Shown here: positions 25,283 to 34,990 of the stretch, one piece after another
Layout: every line of letters begins with the position of its first letter
Numbering within the stretch: the first letter of the stretch is position 1
Assembly: GCF_000215085.1 (NCBI RefSeq)
Contig: NC_015589.1
Coordinates: 3,298,120 to 3,362,119, forward strand
Source: Desulforamulus ruminis DSM 2154
GTDB lineage: Bacteria > Bacillota > Desulfotomaculia > Desulfotomaculales > Desulfotomaculaceae
Reading direction: 5' to 3'
Length of the DNA: 64,000 bases
Notes under the pieces: generated by a model
Database searches by the model: none
Told to the model about the DNA's origin: nothing
What the model saw: the letters and a program-made list of their open reading frames with translations, nothing else
Program-made: the position numbers and the translations under genes

Positions 25283-25900
25283 TTATAGGAAAGGATTGTG
25301 CTTTTTCTCCTGGCCGATGGTGCTGGAAGGGCCATGTCCGGGATAAACCACCGTGGTTTCCGGCAGCACCAGCAGCTTGGTATGGATGGACTGAATCAGC
25401 GTTTTCTGATTGCCTCCGGGAAAATCGCTGCGGCCCACAGATTGGGCAAAGAGCGTGTCGCCGGTAAACACATGACCGTCGGCCTGCAGGCAGATACCGC
25501 CGGGGGTATGGCCGGGGGTATGCAGGACCTTTAATTGCAGGTTTCCTACCGGAATCCGGTCTCCATCCTCCAGCAGCCTGTCGGCGGCTTTAAAGGCCAA
25601 CTGACCGCCCAGCCAGGCGGATAAATTGCGTGTGGGATTGGTCAGCATCTCCCGGTCCTGGCTGTGGATCATCACCGGCGCCCCGGTGGCCTCCTTAACT
25701 TCTCCCACTGCCCCGATATGATCCGCATGGCCATGGGTCAGCACAATGGCCGTCACCTGCAAACCCAATTTTTTCAAGCGTTCCAATATCCGCCCGGCTT
25801 CATCCCCCGGGTCTACCACCGCCGCCTGGCGGGTTTCCGGACAGCCGATGATGTAACAATTGGCTTCCAGGTTGCCCACAGGCAAGGTTTCAATAAGCAA
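25283..25900 (-). CDS. MBL-fold metallohydrolase (glyoxalase II-like)
   Basis: The 205-residue protein has the full metallo-beta-lactamase motif set: Thr-His-Gly-His-Ala-Asp-His-Ile-Gly (near residue 55), a second His in His-Thr-Pro-Gly-His-Thr-Pro-Gly, Asp in Gly-Asp-Thr-Leu-Phe, and the last His in Tyr-Pro-Gly-His-Gly. This short glyoxalase II-like group (YcbL type) hydrolyses thioesters such as S-lactoylglutathione analogues; the true substrate is unknown. It follows dtd by 20 bases in the recJ-apt-rel-dtd gene string, a common position for it in clostridia. Confidence 0.88.
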   Translation of the reverse strand: MLIETLPVGNLEANCYIIGCPETRQAAVVDPGDEAGRILERLKKLGLQVTAIVLTHGHADHIGAVGEVKEATGAPVMIHSQDREMLTNPTRNLSAWLGGQLAFKAADRLLEDGDRIPVGNLQLKVLHTPGHTPGGICLQADGHVFTGDTLFAQSVGRSDFPGGNQKTLIQSIHTKLLVLPETTVVYPGHGPSSTIGQEKKHNPFL

Positions 25901-25920
25901 AGGGACTCCTCCTCCCGTGT

Positions 25921-26370
25921 TTAAAATGCTTTCGTACTGTCCAGCAATAGTGTTACCGGACCGTCATTGATTATTTCAACCAGCATATGTTCCTGAAAGC
26001 GGCCGGTGGCCACCGGCAATCCCTGACAGACCAGGCGCTGCACAAAAGTCTCATAAAGCTCCCGGGCTTCTTCCGGCGGTGCGGCGTCGCTGTAGCCGGG
26101 CCGCCTGCCCTTGCGGCAGTCGCCGAACAGGGTAAACTGGGATACCGCCAGTACTTCCCCTCCAACCTCCTGGAGGGACCGGTTCATTTTACCCCGGTCA
26201 TCATCGAAGATACGCAGTTGTCCGATCTTATCCGCCAGATAACGGGCGTCCTCCACCGTGTCTCCCCTGCCTACTCCCAGCAAAACCACCAGACCCGGCC
26301 CAATTTTGCCTACCACTTCTTCTCCCACGGTTACAGAACCTCTCCGCACCCGCTGTACAACCGCTCGCAA
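25921..26370 (-). CDS. dtd: D-aminoacyl-tRNA deacylase
   Basis: Dtd hydrolyses D-amino acids (and glycine mischarged on tRNA-Ala) from tRNA and so protects translation. The 149 residues contain the Val-Ser-Gln-Phe-Thr-Leu-Phe-Gly motif (near residue 77) and the Asn-Asp-Gly-Pro-Val-Thr motif (near residue 134), which form the active site across the dimer. The length is standard. The gene is separated from rel by a 153-base inverted-repeat element rather than the usual short gap, and is followed 20 bases later by the MBL hydrolase. Confidence 0.95.
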   Translation of the reverse strand: MRAVVQRVRRGSVTVGEEVVGKIGPGLVVLLGVGRGDTVEDARYLADKIGQLRIFDDDRGKMNRSLQEVGGEVLAVSQFTLFGDCRKGRRPGYSDAAPPEEARELYETFVQRLVCQGLPVATGRFQEHMLVEIINDGPVTLLLDSTKAF

Positions 26371-26390
26371 TTTTTAAAACCCTCCGTTTC

Positions 26391-26543
26391 AGTTGCTAGC
26401 CTTATTCTATTCCTTGTGGGTCCTGTTGCTGGACTTATCCTGTTTTTCTCTCAGGTCCTGTATATCTCTACAAAACCCACAAGCATTACCCATAAGGCTA
26501 ACAACAGGACCCATAAGCATTATTACCCGCAAGGCCAGCAACT
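26391..26543. repeat. MITE-like inverted-repeat element between rel and dtd
   Basis: The 11-base ends agttgctagcc (26391-26401) and ggccagcaact (26533-26543) are inverted repeats with one mismatch. The similarity continues inwards for about 40 bases (for example tgggtcctgttg at 26418-26429 against caacaggaccca at 26502-26513). On the rel side the arm is also tandemly duplicated in an imperfect 34-37-base repeat. There is no open frame. The element reaches into the last codon of rel and supplies its TAG stop. Confidence 0.7.
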
Positions 26544-28713
26544 ACCCGGTGGACACTCTGCGCACCCCGTATACATCCTTTACCTTCTTAATTTTATTCA
26601 TTAAATATTCCAACTGCTCGGTATTGCGAACCTGCAGGGCCAATTCCACCAGGGACATCTGGTCCTTCCTGCTGCGCGCATTAACCCAACTGGCATTGAT
26701 TTTTAAATCCAGCAGCACATTTAACACGTCGTTCAGAAAACCGGCCCGGTCCAGGCCGGTGATCTCCAGTTTCACCTGGAAGGGAGACTGGAAATCCTTA
26801 TCCCAGGCAACTTCCACCACCCTTTCGGGTTCTTCCCGCTGGATGGGTTGAATATTAACGCAGTCCCCCCGGTGGATGGAAACGCCCCGGCCCCGGGTAA
26901 TGTAACCCACAATGGGATCTCCCGGCACGGGGTTGCAGCAGTGAGGCAGCCGGATCAGCAGGTTGTCGATGCCCTTAACCCGGATTCCCTGGGTGGGTTT
27001 GCCCCATTCCGCCGCCTTGGCCTCGGCCTTTTTCATCATTTCTTCAGCCAGGGGCCGCCGCTCTTTTTCCGCCCGGTATTCCTCCCTGAGCTTTGCTATA
27101 ATCTGGCTGGGGATCATCTGCCCGTCCCCGATGGTGGCGTATAAATCCTCTACCGAAGACTGGTTAACCCGCTTGGCGTATTCCTGAAACTTCTCACCTC
27201 GGACCAGTTCCAGCTCCAGGCCCTGTTTGCGGGCTTCCCGCTCCAGTGCATCCCGGCCCCGGGCAATATTCTCATCCCGTCTTTCTTTTTTAAACCACTG
27301 CCGGATACGGTTTTTGGCCTGGGAGGTCTTGACAATGTTCAGCCAATCCCGGCTGGGACCATTGCTGGCTTTGGAAGTAATAATTTCAATAATGTTTCCG
27401 TTTTTCAGCTTGTAGTCCAGGGGGACAATGCGCCCGTTTATTTTGGCTCCCACCGTACGGTGGCCTACATCGGTGTGAATGCGGTAGGCAAAATCAATGG
27501 GTGTTGTCCCGGCGGGAAGCTCCATCACATCGCCCTTGGGAGTAAAGACAAAGACCGAATGGGAAAATAAATCAATCTTTAAATTTTCCATAAATTCCTG
27601 GGCATCCCGGGCATCATGCTGAAAATCCATCATCTGCCGGAGCCAGGCCAGTTTTTTATCGAAATCGCCTTCCCCCCGGCCCCCTTCTTTATAGCGCCAG
27701 TGGGCGGCAATGCCATATTCGGCAACCTTGTGCATTTCCCAGGTGCGAATTTGTATTTCCACCGGTTCACCCTGGGGCCCAATGACGGTGGTATGCAGGG
27801 ACTGGTACATATTGGACTTGGGCATGGCAATATAATCTTTAAAGCGGCCGGGAATGGGCTTCCACAGGGTATGGGCAATTCCCAGGGCCCCGTAGCAGTC
27901 CTTGACCGTGGAAACCAGTACCCGTACAGCCTGCACGTCAAAGATATCTTTTAGTTCCTTTTGCTGCTCCATCATCTTTTGATAGATGGAATAAAGGTTC
28001 TTGGGCCTGCCTTGAATTTCTGTTTTAATGTTGACAGCCGCCAGCTTTTCCCCCAGTTCCTTAATAACCTCTTGAATATGTTCTTCCCGCTTCACCCTGG
28101 ATTTGGCAATCTGCACTTTCATCCGCTGGTATTGTTCCGGTTCCTTATAACGGAAGGAGAGATCCTCCAGCTCCCACTTAATTTTATAAATCCCCAGCCG
28201 GTGGGCCAGAGGAGCAAAAAACATTAAGGTTTCCTCAGCCACTTCCTTTTGCTTGCGTTCGGACTGGAACTGCAGCGTTCTGAGGTTATGCAGGCGATCC
28301 GCCAGCTTGATTAAGATCACCCGGATATCTTTGGCCATGGCCAGAAACATTTTGCGCAGATTTTCCGCCTGCCGCTCTTCCTTGTTCTGGAATTGCAGTT
28401 TGCCCAGCTTGGTGACCCCATCCACCATATTGGCAACCTCCGGGCCAAAGTTGCTTTCAATATCCGTCAGGGTAATTCCCGTATCTTCCACCACATCATG
28501 AAGCAAGCCCGCCGCCACCGTCTGCAGATCCAACTGCAGTTCCGCCAGAATGATGGAAATGGCCAGGGGATGAACAATGTAGTCCTCGCCGGAAATGCGT
28601 TTTTGCCCCCGGTGGGCATTTTCTGCAAAATTATACGCCTTGCGGAGGAAAGCAATGTCCGCCGACGGGTTGTAAACTAAGACTTTTTGTTCAAGCTCAA
28701 ACAAAGAAGACAT
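26542..28713 (-). CDS. rel: Bifunctional (p)ppGpp synthetase/hydrolase
   Basis: Rel makes and degrades the alarmone (p)ppGpp in the stringent response. The 723 residues hold, in order, the HD hydrolase (His-Asp-Val-Val-Glu-Asp-Thr near residue 72), the synthetase domain (Gly-Arg-Phe-Lys-Asp-Tyr-Ile-Ala-Met-Pro-Lys near residue 290), the TGS domain (Pro-Lys-Gly-Asp-Val-Met-Glu-Leu-Pro near 392), a helical/zinc-finger region with His-Cys-Cys-Asn-Pro-Val-Pro-Gly-Asp near 600, and a C-terminal ACT domain. All hydrolase and synthetase motifs look intact. The gene lies between apt (26 bases upstream) and dtd. Its stop codon falls inside an inverted-repeat element. Confidence 0.96.
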   Translation of the reverse strand: MSSLFELEQKVLVYNPSADIAFLRKAYNFAENAHRGQKRISGEDYIVHPLAISIILAELQLDLQTVAAGLLHDVVEDTGITLTDIESNFGPEVANMVDGVTKLGKLQFQNKEERQAENLRKMFLAMAKDIRVILIKLADRLHNLRTLQFQSERKQKEVAEETLMFFAPLAHRLGIYKIKWELEDLSFRYKEPEQYQRMKVQIAKSRVKREEHIQEVIKELGEKLAAVNIKTEIQGRPKNLYSIYQKMMEQQKELKDIFDVQAVRVLVSTVKDCYGALGIAHTLWKPIPGRFKDYIAMPKSNMYQSLHTTVIGPQGEPVEIQIRTWEMHKVAEYGIAAHWRYKEGGRGEGDFDKKLAWLRQMMDFQHDARDAQEFMENLKIDLFSHSVFVFTPKGDVMELPAGTTPIDFAYRIHTDVGHRTVGAKINGRIVPLDYKLKNGNIIEIITSKASNGPSRDWLNIVKTSQAKNRIRQWFKKERRDENIARGRDALEREARKQGLELELVRGEKFQEYAKRVNQSSVEDLYATIGDGQMIPSQIIAKLREEYRAEKERRPLAEEMMKKAEAKAAEWGKPTQGIRVKGIDNLLIRLPHCCNPVPGDPIVGYITRGRGVSIHRGDCVNIQPIQREEPERVVEVAWDKDFQSPFQVKLEITGLDRAGFLNDVLNVLLDLKINASWVNARSRKDQMSLVELALQVRNTEQLEYLMNKIKKVKDVYGVRRVSTG

Positions 28714-28739
28714 GCCGCTCCCCCCATCTGCAAAATTAA

Positions 28740-29258
28740 TCAGGCATCACATTTTATTAAAGTAAGCACCGGATGGTTCCCCAGCTTATCGCGACCACCC
28801 AGGCCCAGCAGTTCCATGAGAAACAGGATTCCCGCCACTTGGCCTCCGGACTGCTTCACCAGTTCAACCGCCGCCGCCATGGTCCCGCCGGTGGCCAGCA
28901 CATCATCCACCAGCAGTACTTTTTGTCCCGGCAAAATGGCGTCCTGGTGAACCTCCAAAGCATCACTGCCGTACTCTAACTGGTAGCAATACTGCAGAGT
29001 CTTCCCAGGTAATTTTCCCGGCTTTCTAAATAAAACCAGTCCCTTGCCCATGGCATAGGCCAGAGGCGCCCCCAGGATAAAACCTCTGGACTCAGGGCAG
29101 GCAATTAAATCCACTTCGATCCCCCGGCAAAGGCCGGCCATGGCATCTACCGCCTTGGGAAAAGCCTCCCGGTCCTGCAGCAGGGTGGTGATATCCCGGA
29201 AATTAATCCCGGGCCGGGGAAAATCCTTGATCAAACGTATCTTGGCGGCAAAATCCAT
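28740..29258 (-). CDS. apt: Adenine phosphoribosyltransferase
   Basis: Apt salvages adenine with PRPP to form AMP. The 172 residues carry the PRPP-binding signature Val-Leu-Leu-Val-Asp-Asp-Val-Leu-Ala-Thr-Gly-Gly-Thr (near residue 117), the Arg-Gly-Phe-Ile-Leu-Gly region typical of Apt near residue 60, and the N-terminal Ile-Arg-x-Ile-x-Asp-Phe-Pro-x-Pro-Gly-Ile. Size is standard. It sits between recJ (19 bases upstream) and rel, an order conserved in many Firmicutes. Confidence 0.96.
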   Translation of the reverse strand: MDFAAKIRLIKDFPRPGINFRDITTLLQDREAFPKAVDAMAGLCRGIEVDLIACPESRGFILGAPLAYAMGKGLVLFRKPGKLPGKTLQYCYQLEYGSDALEVHQDAILPGQKVLLVDDVLATGGTMAAAVELVKQSGGQVAGILFLMELLGLGGRDKLGNHPVLTLIKCDA

Positions 29259-29277
29259 TGCATGTCCTCCTTCTTGT

Positions 29278-31935
29278 TTAACCCCTGGATCTCAACAATT
29301 GTTCCGGGGTTGCTGCGATATATTCCTGCTGGAATTTCAAACAAGCTTCCCGGGTATGTAAACTCCAATTATAGGTGGGTGATTTCTGTAATTCCGTGCG
29401 AACTCCGGCATGAACCCGAAAATAATAATCATTTTCCTGTTTCCGGTATTCCATTAATCCCAGTTCTTGAAAGACGGTAAATACAAGGTCAACCGTCCAT
29501 CCGGCGGCCCCGGGGTACTGCTTCCTCATAAAACGGCACAGTTCCAGGATACCGGCTTTGCCTTCTCCGGACCGGTCGCATTGATTCCTAAGCAGTTTAA
29601 ACCATTCTCCCAGCCCCTGGCGATCCGGCGCCAGGGCCTTGATTTTTTCGCCGGCAGCGCCAACCTGCGCCTCGCCGCCCAGTAAAACAGCCTTCTTTCC
29701 TGCCTGTAAGCCGGTATAAAATTCTCTCCTGGAATAGGGTAAATGAAAAAAGATCACCTGTTCAAAGTCCATCGCTTTATGGTTAAGCGGGGAAAAACCG
29801 GTGGATACCAGTATTTTTACCCGATTTTGTTGTAAATGGTGTTCCAGATCTGAGATCAGAGAGCCCGCCAGTTCCGGGTAATAAACCGCCATCTGCGACC
29901 GAAAACCTTCCTCAGCCCCCAGCAAAGCGGCTATTTGAAAAACCTCGGAAGTACTCTCCACCAGGATCAGGCTGGACTCCGCTCCCGCCAACACCCGGCC
30001 TAAGAGGGCCACCCGGTCCGGGCCATCCCTGAAATCAACCATCTCTCTGCCGGAGACCTCCCCCCTGGATACCTGGAATGCTTCCTGTTCCCGGTGGTTA
30101 AAAAATTCAAAGAAGCCTACGGGCACCGGGGAATTTAACAATTTCTCCCGGGGCAAATCCAGGGATCTGCCCAGCAGTTCCTCCATACCCCGGGGCTCTA
30201 CCGGCAATTCATGGGCCAGGGTAACTTCGCCAACTTCTTTAAATTCTTTGACTTCCAGTTGAACAGAAGAGCGCCCGTTCCAGACATTAATGGAAGGTAC
30301 AAAGGCCATGTCCACCTGATCATGGGTGGCCAGCATTTCGCTGTAAGAGGCCAGGTTAAAGCCGATGCCGTCCAGCACCACCTGGTCCTCCCGGACCCTC
30401 ATCTTAAGGTGTCCCCCGTTTTTCCCCACCTCCCGGCACTGAACCACTCTGGCCTCGCAGCATCCTAACACCGGCCCGGGATTGCAATGACCAAAGGGGG
30501 AAAGCTGATCTAATTCCTGAACCGTATCCATGGACAACTGGGCCAGATTCACCAGCGCATCCAGGTCCAGATTGGGCGTTAAACGTTCTTCCGTCAGCGC
30601 TTCCTGGGCCGCCTGATTCATCCTGGACCGGAAATCCGCAATTTTATCCTCATCAATGCTAAATCCTGCGGCCATGGCATGTCCGCCAAACTGCTCCAGG
30701 AAATCCTGGCAGCTAACCATAGCCTGGTACAAATTAAATCCCGGTATACTTCTGGCCGAACCTTTTCCTTTGCCGTCCTCCAGACTGATCATAAATACCG
30801 GCCGGTAAAAACGGTCCGCCAATCGGGAGGCCACAATGCCAATGACACCGGGATGCCAGTTGGCGGAAGCCAGGACCAGCACTTTATCCTGGGCTAACTC
30901 CGGGTCTGCTTCCACCATTTCCAGGGCTTGGGCCAGTACTTTGGCTTCCACCTGCTGTCTTTCCTGATTCCCTTTATTTAAGGCCTCGGCCATTTTCTCC
31001 GCCTCATGGACGTCGCCGGCCAGCAGCAGTTCCACGCCTAAGGCCGCGTCCCCCATTCTGCCCGCTGCATTTAATCTGGGCGCCAGGCCAAATCCCAATT
31101 CCCTGGTGCCCAGGGTCTCGGCTTTGATGCCGCTGATTTTAATTAGGGCCTGCAGGCCCGGCCGGTTGTTGCCAACCATTCTGGGCAGGCCATGTTTTAC
31201 AATAATACGGTTCTCCTCCTGCAGGGGAACAATATCCGCCACTGTCCCCAGACAAACCAGGTCCAAATATTCTTCCCATTCCTTGGGTCCAATTCCCGCC
31301 TGCTGGTATAGACCTTGGACCAGCTTCAGGGCCACACCCACACCGGCCAGTTCCTTAAAAGGATAGCCGCAGTCCGCTTGCTTGGGGTCCACCACCGCCA
31401 CCGCTTCCGGCAACAGCAACGGCGGCTCGTGGTGGTCCGTAACCACCACATCCAAATGCAAATCTTTAGCCCTTGCAACTTCCTGGTAGCCACTGATGCC
31501 GCAATCCACCGTAATCACCAGGGATACCCCTTGGGCAGCCGCCCGCTCCAGGGCTTCCTGATTTAAGCCATACCCCTCCTCCAGCCGGTGGGGAATAAAA
31601 TAATCCACGGTACAGCCAATTTTCCTCAGAGCCAGCACCAAAACCGTGGTGCCGGTAATTCCGTCCACATCATAATCCCCGTAAACCAAAATGGATTCCT
31701 TCCGGTTTTTAGCCGCTAAAATACGTTGGACGGCTTTATCCATATCCTTCATCAGCCAGGGGCTGAACAAGGTATCTAATTCGCTCCCTAAAAAGAATCT
31801 GGCCTGATCCAAGGTATATATTCCCCGGTTAATTAGCAATTGAGCCAATATCGGTGAAACGTTCAGTTCTGTTGACAAGATTTCCTGCAAAGCGGGATTG
31901 GGTGACTTCACCCGCCACTTGGTTCGTTTTTGCAT
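29278..31935 (-). CDS. recJ: Single-stranded-DNA-specific exonuclease RecJ
   Basis: RecJ degrades single-stranded DNA 5' to 3' in recombination and mismatch repair. The 885-residue protein has the DHH motifs (Tyr-Gly-Asp-Tyr-Asp-Val-Asp-Gly near residue 83, Val-Asp-Cys-Gly, and Asp-His-His-Glu near residue 167), the DHHA1 motif Gly-Gly-His-Ala-Met-Ala-Ala-Gly (near 425) and an OB-fold region. A long C-terminal domain of about 300 residues follows, as in the extended Firmicute RecJ. It heads the recJ-apt-rel-dtd-MBL string. Confidence 0.95.
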   Translation of the reverse strand: MQKRTKWRVKSPNPALQEILSTELNVSPILAQLLINRGIYTLDQARFFLGSELDTLFSPWLMKDMDKAVQRILAAKNRKESILVYGDYDVDGITGTTVLVLALRKIGCTVDYFIPHRLEEGYGLNQEALERAAAQGVSLVITVDCGISGYQEVARAKDLHLDVVVTDHHEPPLLLPEAVAVVDPKQADCGYPFKELAGVGVALKLVQGLYQQAGIGPKEWEEYLDLVCLGTVADIVPLQEENRIIVKHGLPRMVGNNRPGLQALIKISGIKAETLGTRELGFGLAPRLNAAGRMGDAALGVELLLAGDVHEAEKMAEALNKGNQERQQVEAKVLAQALEMVEADPELAQDKVLVLASANWHPGVIGIVASRLADRFYRPVFMISLEDGKGKGSARSIPGFNLYQAMVSCQDFLEQFGGHAMAAGFSIDEDKIADFRSRMNQAAQEALTEERLTPNLDLDALVNLAQLSMDTVQELDQLSPFGHCNPGPVLGCCEARVVQCREVGKNGGHLKMRVREDQVVLDGIGFNLASYSEMLATHDQVDMAFVPSINVWNGRSSVQLEVKEFKEVGEVTLAHELPVEPRGMEELLGRSLDLPREKLLNSPVPVGFFEFFNHREQEAFQVSRGEVSGREMVDFRDGPDRVALLGRVLAGAESSLILVESTSEVFQIAALLGAEEGFRSQMAVYYPELAGSLISDLEHHLQQNRVKILVSTGFSPLNHKAMDFEQVIFFHLPYSRREFYTGLQAGKKAVLLGGEAQVGAAGEKIKALAPDRQGLGEWFKLLRNQCDRSGEGKAGILELCRFMRKQYPGAAGWTVDLVFTVFQELGLMEYRKQENDYYFRVHAGVRTELQKSPTYNWSLHTREACLKFQQEYIAATPEQLLRSRG

Positions 31936-32159
31936 AGCTTCCCCCGGTAAATTAAGTAAATATAGTTTAAATTATAAAGCAGCAGCCAATTTTGGTAAAG
32001 CAAAAGCCGCCATCCCAGCCAATATCGCCGGACATCCGGAGAAACAAAAATTTAAAAAAGAAAAAATTTCCTTAGAACTAACGAATAAACTTTTTAAGTT
32101 TGGTCAATAATTTGTTTAGATAATATTAACTAGTTTCTTAGCAAAGGGGTTGTACAAGG

Positions 32160-32435
32160 ATGACAGGACTTACCATCTCCCAATACTTTAAAGATGTGGG
32201 AAATCGACTGCCGGTAGAGGCAGAGAGGGTTCTCCGAGCCCTCATCGACGAAGGCAAAATGAATAAAGAGGAACTTTCCTTAACCGCCAAGGTTAAGCGG
32301 GCTGTCCTGGACCATGTGGTCATGCAGTTGTTCGCTCTGGGACTGGTGGATGTCACCTCCGAGGGTAAGAGCAAGATATGTTCGTTAACCAAACTGGGTG
32401 AAGATTACCTTGAATTAATGAAGCCAGCTATTTAA
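32160..32435 (+). CDS. Small putative winged-helix protein
   Basis: This 91-residue protein has the look of a winged helix. Helices span residues about 16-35 and 37-50 (Lys-Glu-Glu-Leu-Ser-Leu-Thr-Ala), and about 52-65. A hydrophobic strand pair then includes Gly-Leu-Val-Asp-Val-Thr...Ser-Lys-Ile-Cys-Ser-Leu-Thr-x-Leu-Gly, as in PadR- or MarR-like small regulators. The SD is weak (aaaggggttgtacaagg). No partner gene is adjacent. Its own stop lies inside a bidirectional terminator. The DNA-binding role is a guess from the fold pattern. Confidence 0.6.
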   Translation: MTGLTISQYFKDVGNRLPVEAERVLRALIDEGKMNKEELSLTAKVKRAVLDHVVMQLFALGLVDVTSEGKSKICSLTKLGEDYLELMKPAI

Positions 32436-32447
32436 GCTGGCTTCATT
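32417..32447. terminator. Bidirectional terminator
   Basis: Perfect 13-base arms (32417-32429 and 32435-32447) around a short loop that contains the stop codon of the small wHTH gene. It is flanked by A and T residues and lies between converging genes, so it should end both the small gene and the glutamine-type ABC operon. Confidence 0.85.
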
Positions 32448-32454
32448 CTTTATG

Positions 32455-33177
32455 TTATAAAATTTTGTTGAGGAAAGACCGGGTCCGCTCATTTTGGGGG
32501 TTGCCGAAAATCTGCTCCGGTGTTCCCACTTCAACGACCTTTCCTTCATCCATGAACAAAACTCTGTCTCCTACCTCCCGGGCGAAACCCATTTCATGGG
32601 TTACCACCACCATGGTCATCCCTTCCCGGGCCAAATCCTTCATAACGGCCAGAACCTCGCCAACCATTTCCGGGTCCAGGGCGGAGGTGGGCTCATCGAA
32701 CAGCATCACCTTGGGCTTCATGGCCAGAGCCCGGGCAATGGCCACCCGCTGCTGCTGCCCGCCGGACAACTGGTCGGGATAGACATTTTCTTTGTCCTGC
32801 AGACCTACCTTGGCCAGCAAATCCCTGGCGATTTTAGCGGCTTCCGGTTCAGAAAGATTTTTTACTTTCATGGGAGCCAGGGTAATATTTTGCAGGGCCG
32901 TCTTGTGCGGGAACAAATTAAACCGCTGGAACACCATCCCCACATTCTGCCGGATTTTATTAATGTCGGACCCTTTATCCATGACCGGCAGGCCGTCAAT
33001 GGTAATCTCCCCGGAGGTGGGTTCCTCCAGCAAATTCAGGCAGCGCAGGAAAGTGCTCTTGCCGGAACCCGAAGGACCGATAATGACAACCACCTCCTGC
33101 TCTTTTACATACAAATCAATTCCCCGCAGGACCTGAAGCTGGTCAAAGCTTTTGTGAATATTTTTAGCTACGATCAC
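32455..33177 (-). CDS. Polar amino acid ABC transporter ATP-binding protein
   Basis: This 240-residue ATPase is of the GlnQ/HisP/ArtP type. It has Walker A Gly-Pro-Ser-Gly-Ser-Gly-Lys-Ser-Thr near residue 34, the Gln loop [11 protein letters not shown] (the family-typical Phe-Pro-His), the signature Leu-Ser-Gly-Gly-Gln-Gln-Gln-Arg, Walker B ending Phe-Asp-Glu-Pro-Thr-Ser-Ala-Leu-Asp, and the switch His in Val-Thr-His-Glu-Met. It is last of three genes (binding protein, permease, ATPase) and overlaps the permease gene by 14 bases. Confidence 0.93.
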   Translation of the reverse strand: MIVAKNIHKSFDQLQVLRGIDLYVKEQEVVVIIGPSGSGKSTFLRCLNLLEEPTSGEITIDGLPVMDKGSDINKIRQNVGMVFQRFNLFPHKTALQNITLAPMKVKNLSEPEAAKIARDLLAKVGLQDKENVYPDQLSGGQQQRVAIARALAMKPKVMLFDEPTSALDPEMVGEVLAVMKDLAREGMTMVVVTHEMGFAREVGDRVLFMDEGKVVEVGTPEQIFGNPQNERTRSFLNKIL

Positions 33178-33829
33178 CGGCCTTCAGCCTCCTTTCCATG
33201 CGGTTGACAAAGAATTCCGAAATGAGCACGGTCATACAAATATAAATAATGGCCACAACAAACCAAATCTCCATGGCCCGGTAGTTGTTGGCAATAATTA
33301 GCTGCCCGGTACGGGCCAGTTCCGCTAAACCGATTACGGACACCAGGGAAGTGTCTTTCATCATGGCGATAAATTCATTGCCCATGGGCGGGATGACCCG
33401 CTTAAAGGCCTGGGGAAGGATCACATGTCGCATGGCTTGTACATGGGTCATGCCTAAAGAACGAGCCGCTTCTGTCTGCCCCCGGTCGATGGACTGAATT
33501 CCTCCCCGGAAAATCTCTGCAATATAAGCCCCGCTGTTAAGGCTTAAAACCAGCACGGCGGACCAAAAACGGTCCACTGGGTGGCCCACCATCTGCGGTA
33601 ACCCGAAATAAACTAAAAATAATTGCACCAGCAGGGGTGACCCCCGGAAAAACTCAATATAAACAACGGACGGGTATCTGAGGAGAATGTTTTTGCTCAT
33701 TTTCCCCAGGGCCATAAAAAGGCCGATAATACAGCCGAAAAATACTGCCAAGGTGGTAAGCTCAATGGTCATCTTTAAGCCCACCATTAAAACGGGCAAA
33801 GCACTCTTCATGACCTGTAGTGATTCCAT
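33164..33829 (-). CDS. Polar amino acid ABC transporter permease
   Basis: This permease of about 221 residues is of the HisM/GlnP group with four or five membrane helices. The EAA motif Glu-Ala-Ala-Arg-Ser-Leu-Gly-Met-Thr...Ile-Leu-Pro-Gln-Ala that docks the ATPase is present near residue 130. Start ATG 33829 (Met-Glu-Ser-Leu-Gln) follows GGTGAAGG; the upstream in-frame ATG at 33859 adds ten polar residues without an SD. A single permease implies a homodimer. The ATPase gene overlaps its end. Confidence 0.92.
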   Translation of the reverse strand: MESLQVMKSALPVLMVGLKMTIELTTLAVFFGCIIGLFMALGKMSKNILLRYPSVVYIEFFRGSPLLVQLFLVYFGLPQMVGHPVDRFWSAVLVLSLNSGAYIAEIFRGGIQSIDRGQTEAARSLGMTHVQAMRHVILPQAFKRVIPPMGNEFIAMMKDTSLVSVIGLAELARTGQLIIANNYRAMEIWFVVAIIYICMTVLISEFFVNRMERRLKAGDRS

Positions 33830-33928
33830 ACCTTCACCTGCCTGATTAATTAATTGCATAAAATATGCGTAACATGATGTTACGCACCATTATTATTTTA
33901 CATGATAACTTAGGGCAGGTCGACTATT

Positions 33929-34738
33929 TTATTTCGGTTCTTCACCAAACCATTTTTTGTAAATGGTAGCGTATTCACCGTTCTCTTTCAGGGTTTTTAA
34001 AGCAGCGTTCAGGTTTTCCAAAACTTCGGTCTTATCCTTGGGAACGGCAATACCATATTCTTCCGCGGAGAGGATATCTCCAACCAGCTTCACATCGTCG
34101 TTACCCTGCTTAACAAAGTAAGCGCTGACCGGATAGTCGTTGATAACGGCATCCACCGCACCGTTTTTCAGTTCCATTAAGGCCTGGTCGGTGTTGGTGA
34201 AGTAAGTAATTTTGGCTTCGGGAATTTTTTCAGCCATCTTGGCGCCGGTGGTTCCGCTTTGAACGGCAATTTTTTTGCCCTTCAGGTCGTCAAAACTCTT
34301 AATGTCGTCATTTTTGGCCTGAACGGCTACAATAAGACCGGACTTGTAATAGGGATCGGTAAAATTAACCACCTGCTTCCGCTCGTCGGTGATGGTTATA
34401 GAAGAAATGGCCGCGTCAATCTGGCTGGTCTGCAGGGCAGGAATCAGGCCGTCAAAGGCCATGCTGCGGAAATCCAGCTCGTAACCCGCTTCTTTAGCAA
34501 CCGCTTCAATTAACTCTACATCAAAACCAATATATTTACCGGTGGCAGCATCGGTAAATTCAAAGGGGGCAAAGGTGGTATCGGAACCAACCACCAGCTT
34601 TTTACCGGTCTGCCCTTGATCTCCGCCCGGTTCTTTGGCCTCTTCTTTGGGGGGTTCACTGCCTCCACAGCCGGCCGCCGCCACGGCCAGTGCCAGTACC
34701 AGCAGGGCCAGCAACCCAAATTTTAAGACTTTCTTCAC
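33929..34738 (-). CDS. Polar amino acid ABC transporter substrate-binding lipoprotein
   Basis: This 269-residue lipoprotein has a signal peptide ending in the lipobox Ala-Ala-Gly-Cys (Cys about residue 24) and a Gly/Pro/Glu linker, then a family 3 (SBP_bac_3) solute-binding domain. Ser/Thr-rich ligand loops are present, such as Gly-Ser-Asp-Thr-Thr-Phe-Ala-Pro-Phe-Glu-Phe, Ala-Ile-Ser-Ser-Ile-Thr-Ile-Thr, and Val-Gln-Ser-Gly-Thr-Thr-Gly-Ala. These resemble glutamine- or arginine-binding proteins. It is first in the operon; SD AGGAGGAGAT precedes the ATG. A 252-base spacer separates it from the divergent EamA gene and contains no regulator site I can name. Confidence 0.92.
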   Translation of the reverse strand: MKKVLKFGLLALLVLALAVAAAGCGGSEPPKEEAKEPGGDQGQTGKKLVVGSDTTFAPFEFTDAATGKYIGFDVELIEAVAKEAGYELDFRSMAFDGLIPALQTSQIDAAISSITITDERKQVVNFTDPYYKSGLIVAVQAKNDDIKSFDDLKGKKIAVQSGTTGAKMAEKIPEAKITYFTNTDQALMELKNGAVDAVINDYPVSAYFVKQGNDDVKLVGDILSAEEYGIAVPKDKTEVLENLNAALKTLKENGEYATIYKKWFGEEPK

Positions 34739-34990
34739 AAAATCTCCTCCTTTTTTGCATTCAACGGTACCTCTTTAGCGGGGCCAATTACAACACCTGC
34801 CGTCAGCGCATAATTAGTTACCCGGATTTATAAATTTTAGTTTCGCTTTATTATGCTAAAATCCTCCCTCACCTTTAATTAAAATTTTACAAAACAAACT
34901 TTTATAACAAGAAATATTGTATAAATAATTGACGCCTAGTCCAAGGAATGAGAGAATAGAAACGTTATCATTGTATGGAGGATACACAGT

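Noticed and set aside
32494-33207. A 237-codon open frame on the plus strand
   Set aside because: It is the shadow of the amino acid ABC ATPase gene, whose motifs are all intact on the minus strand.
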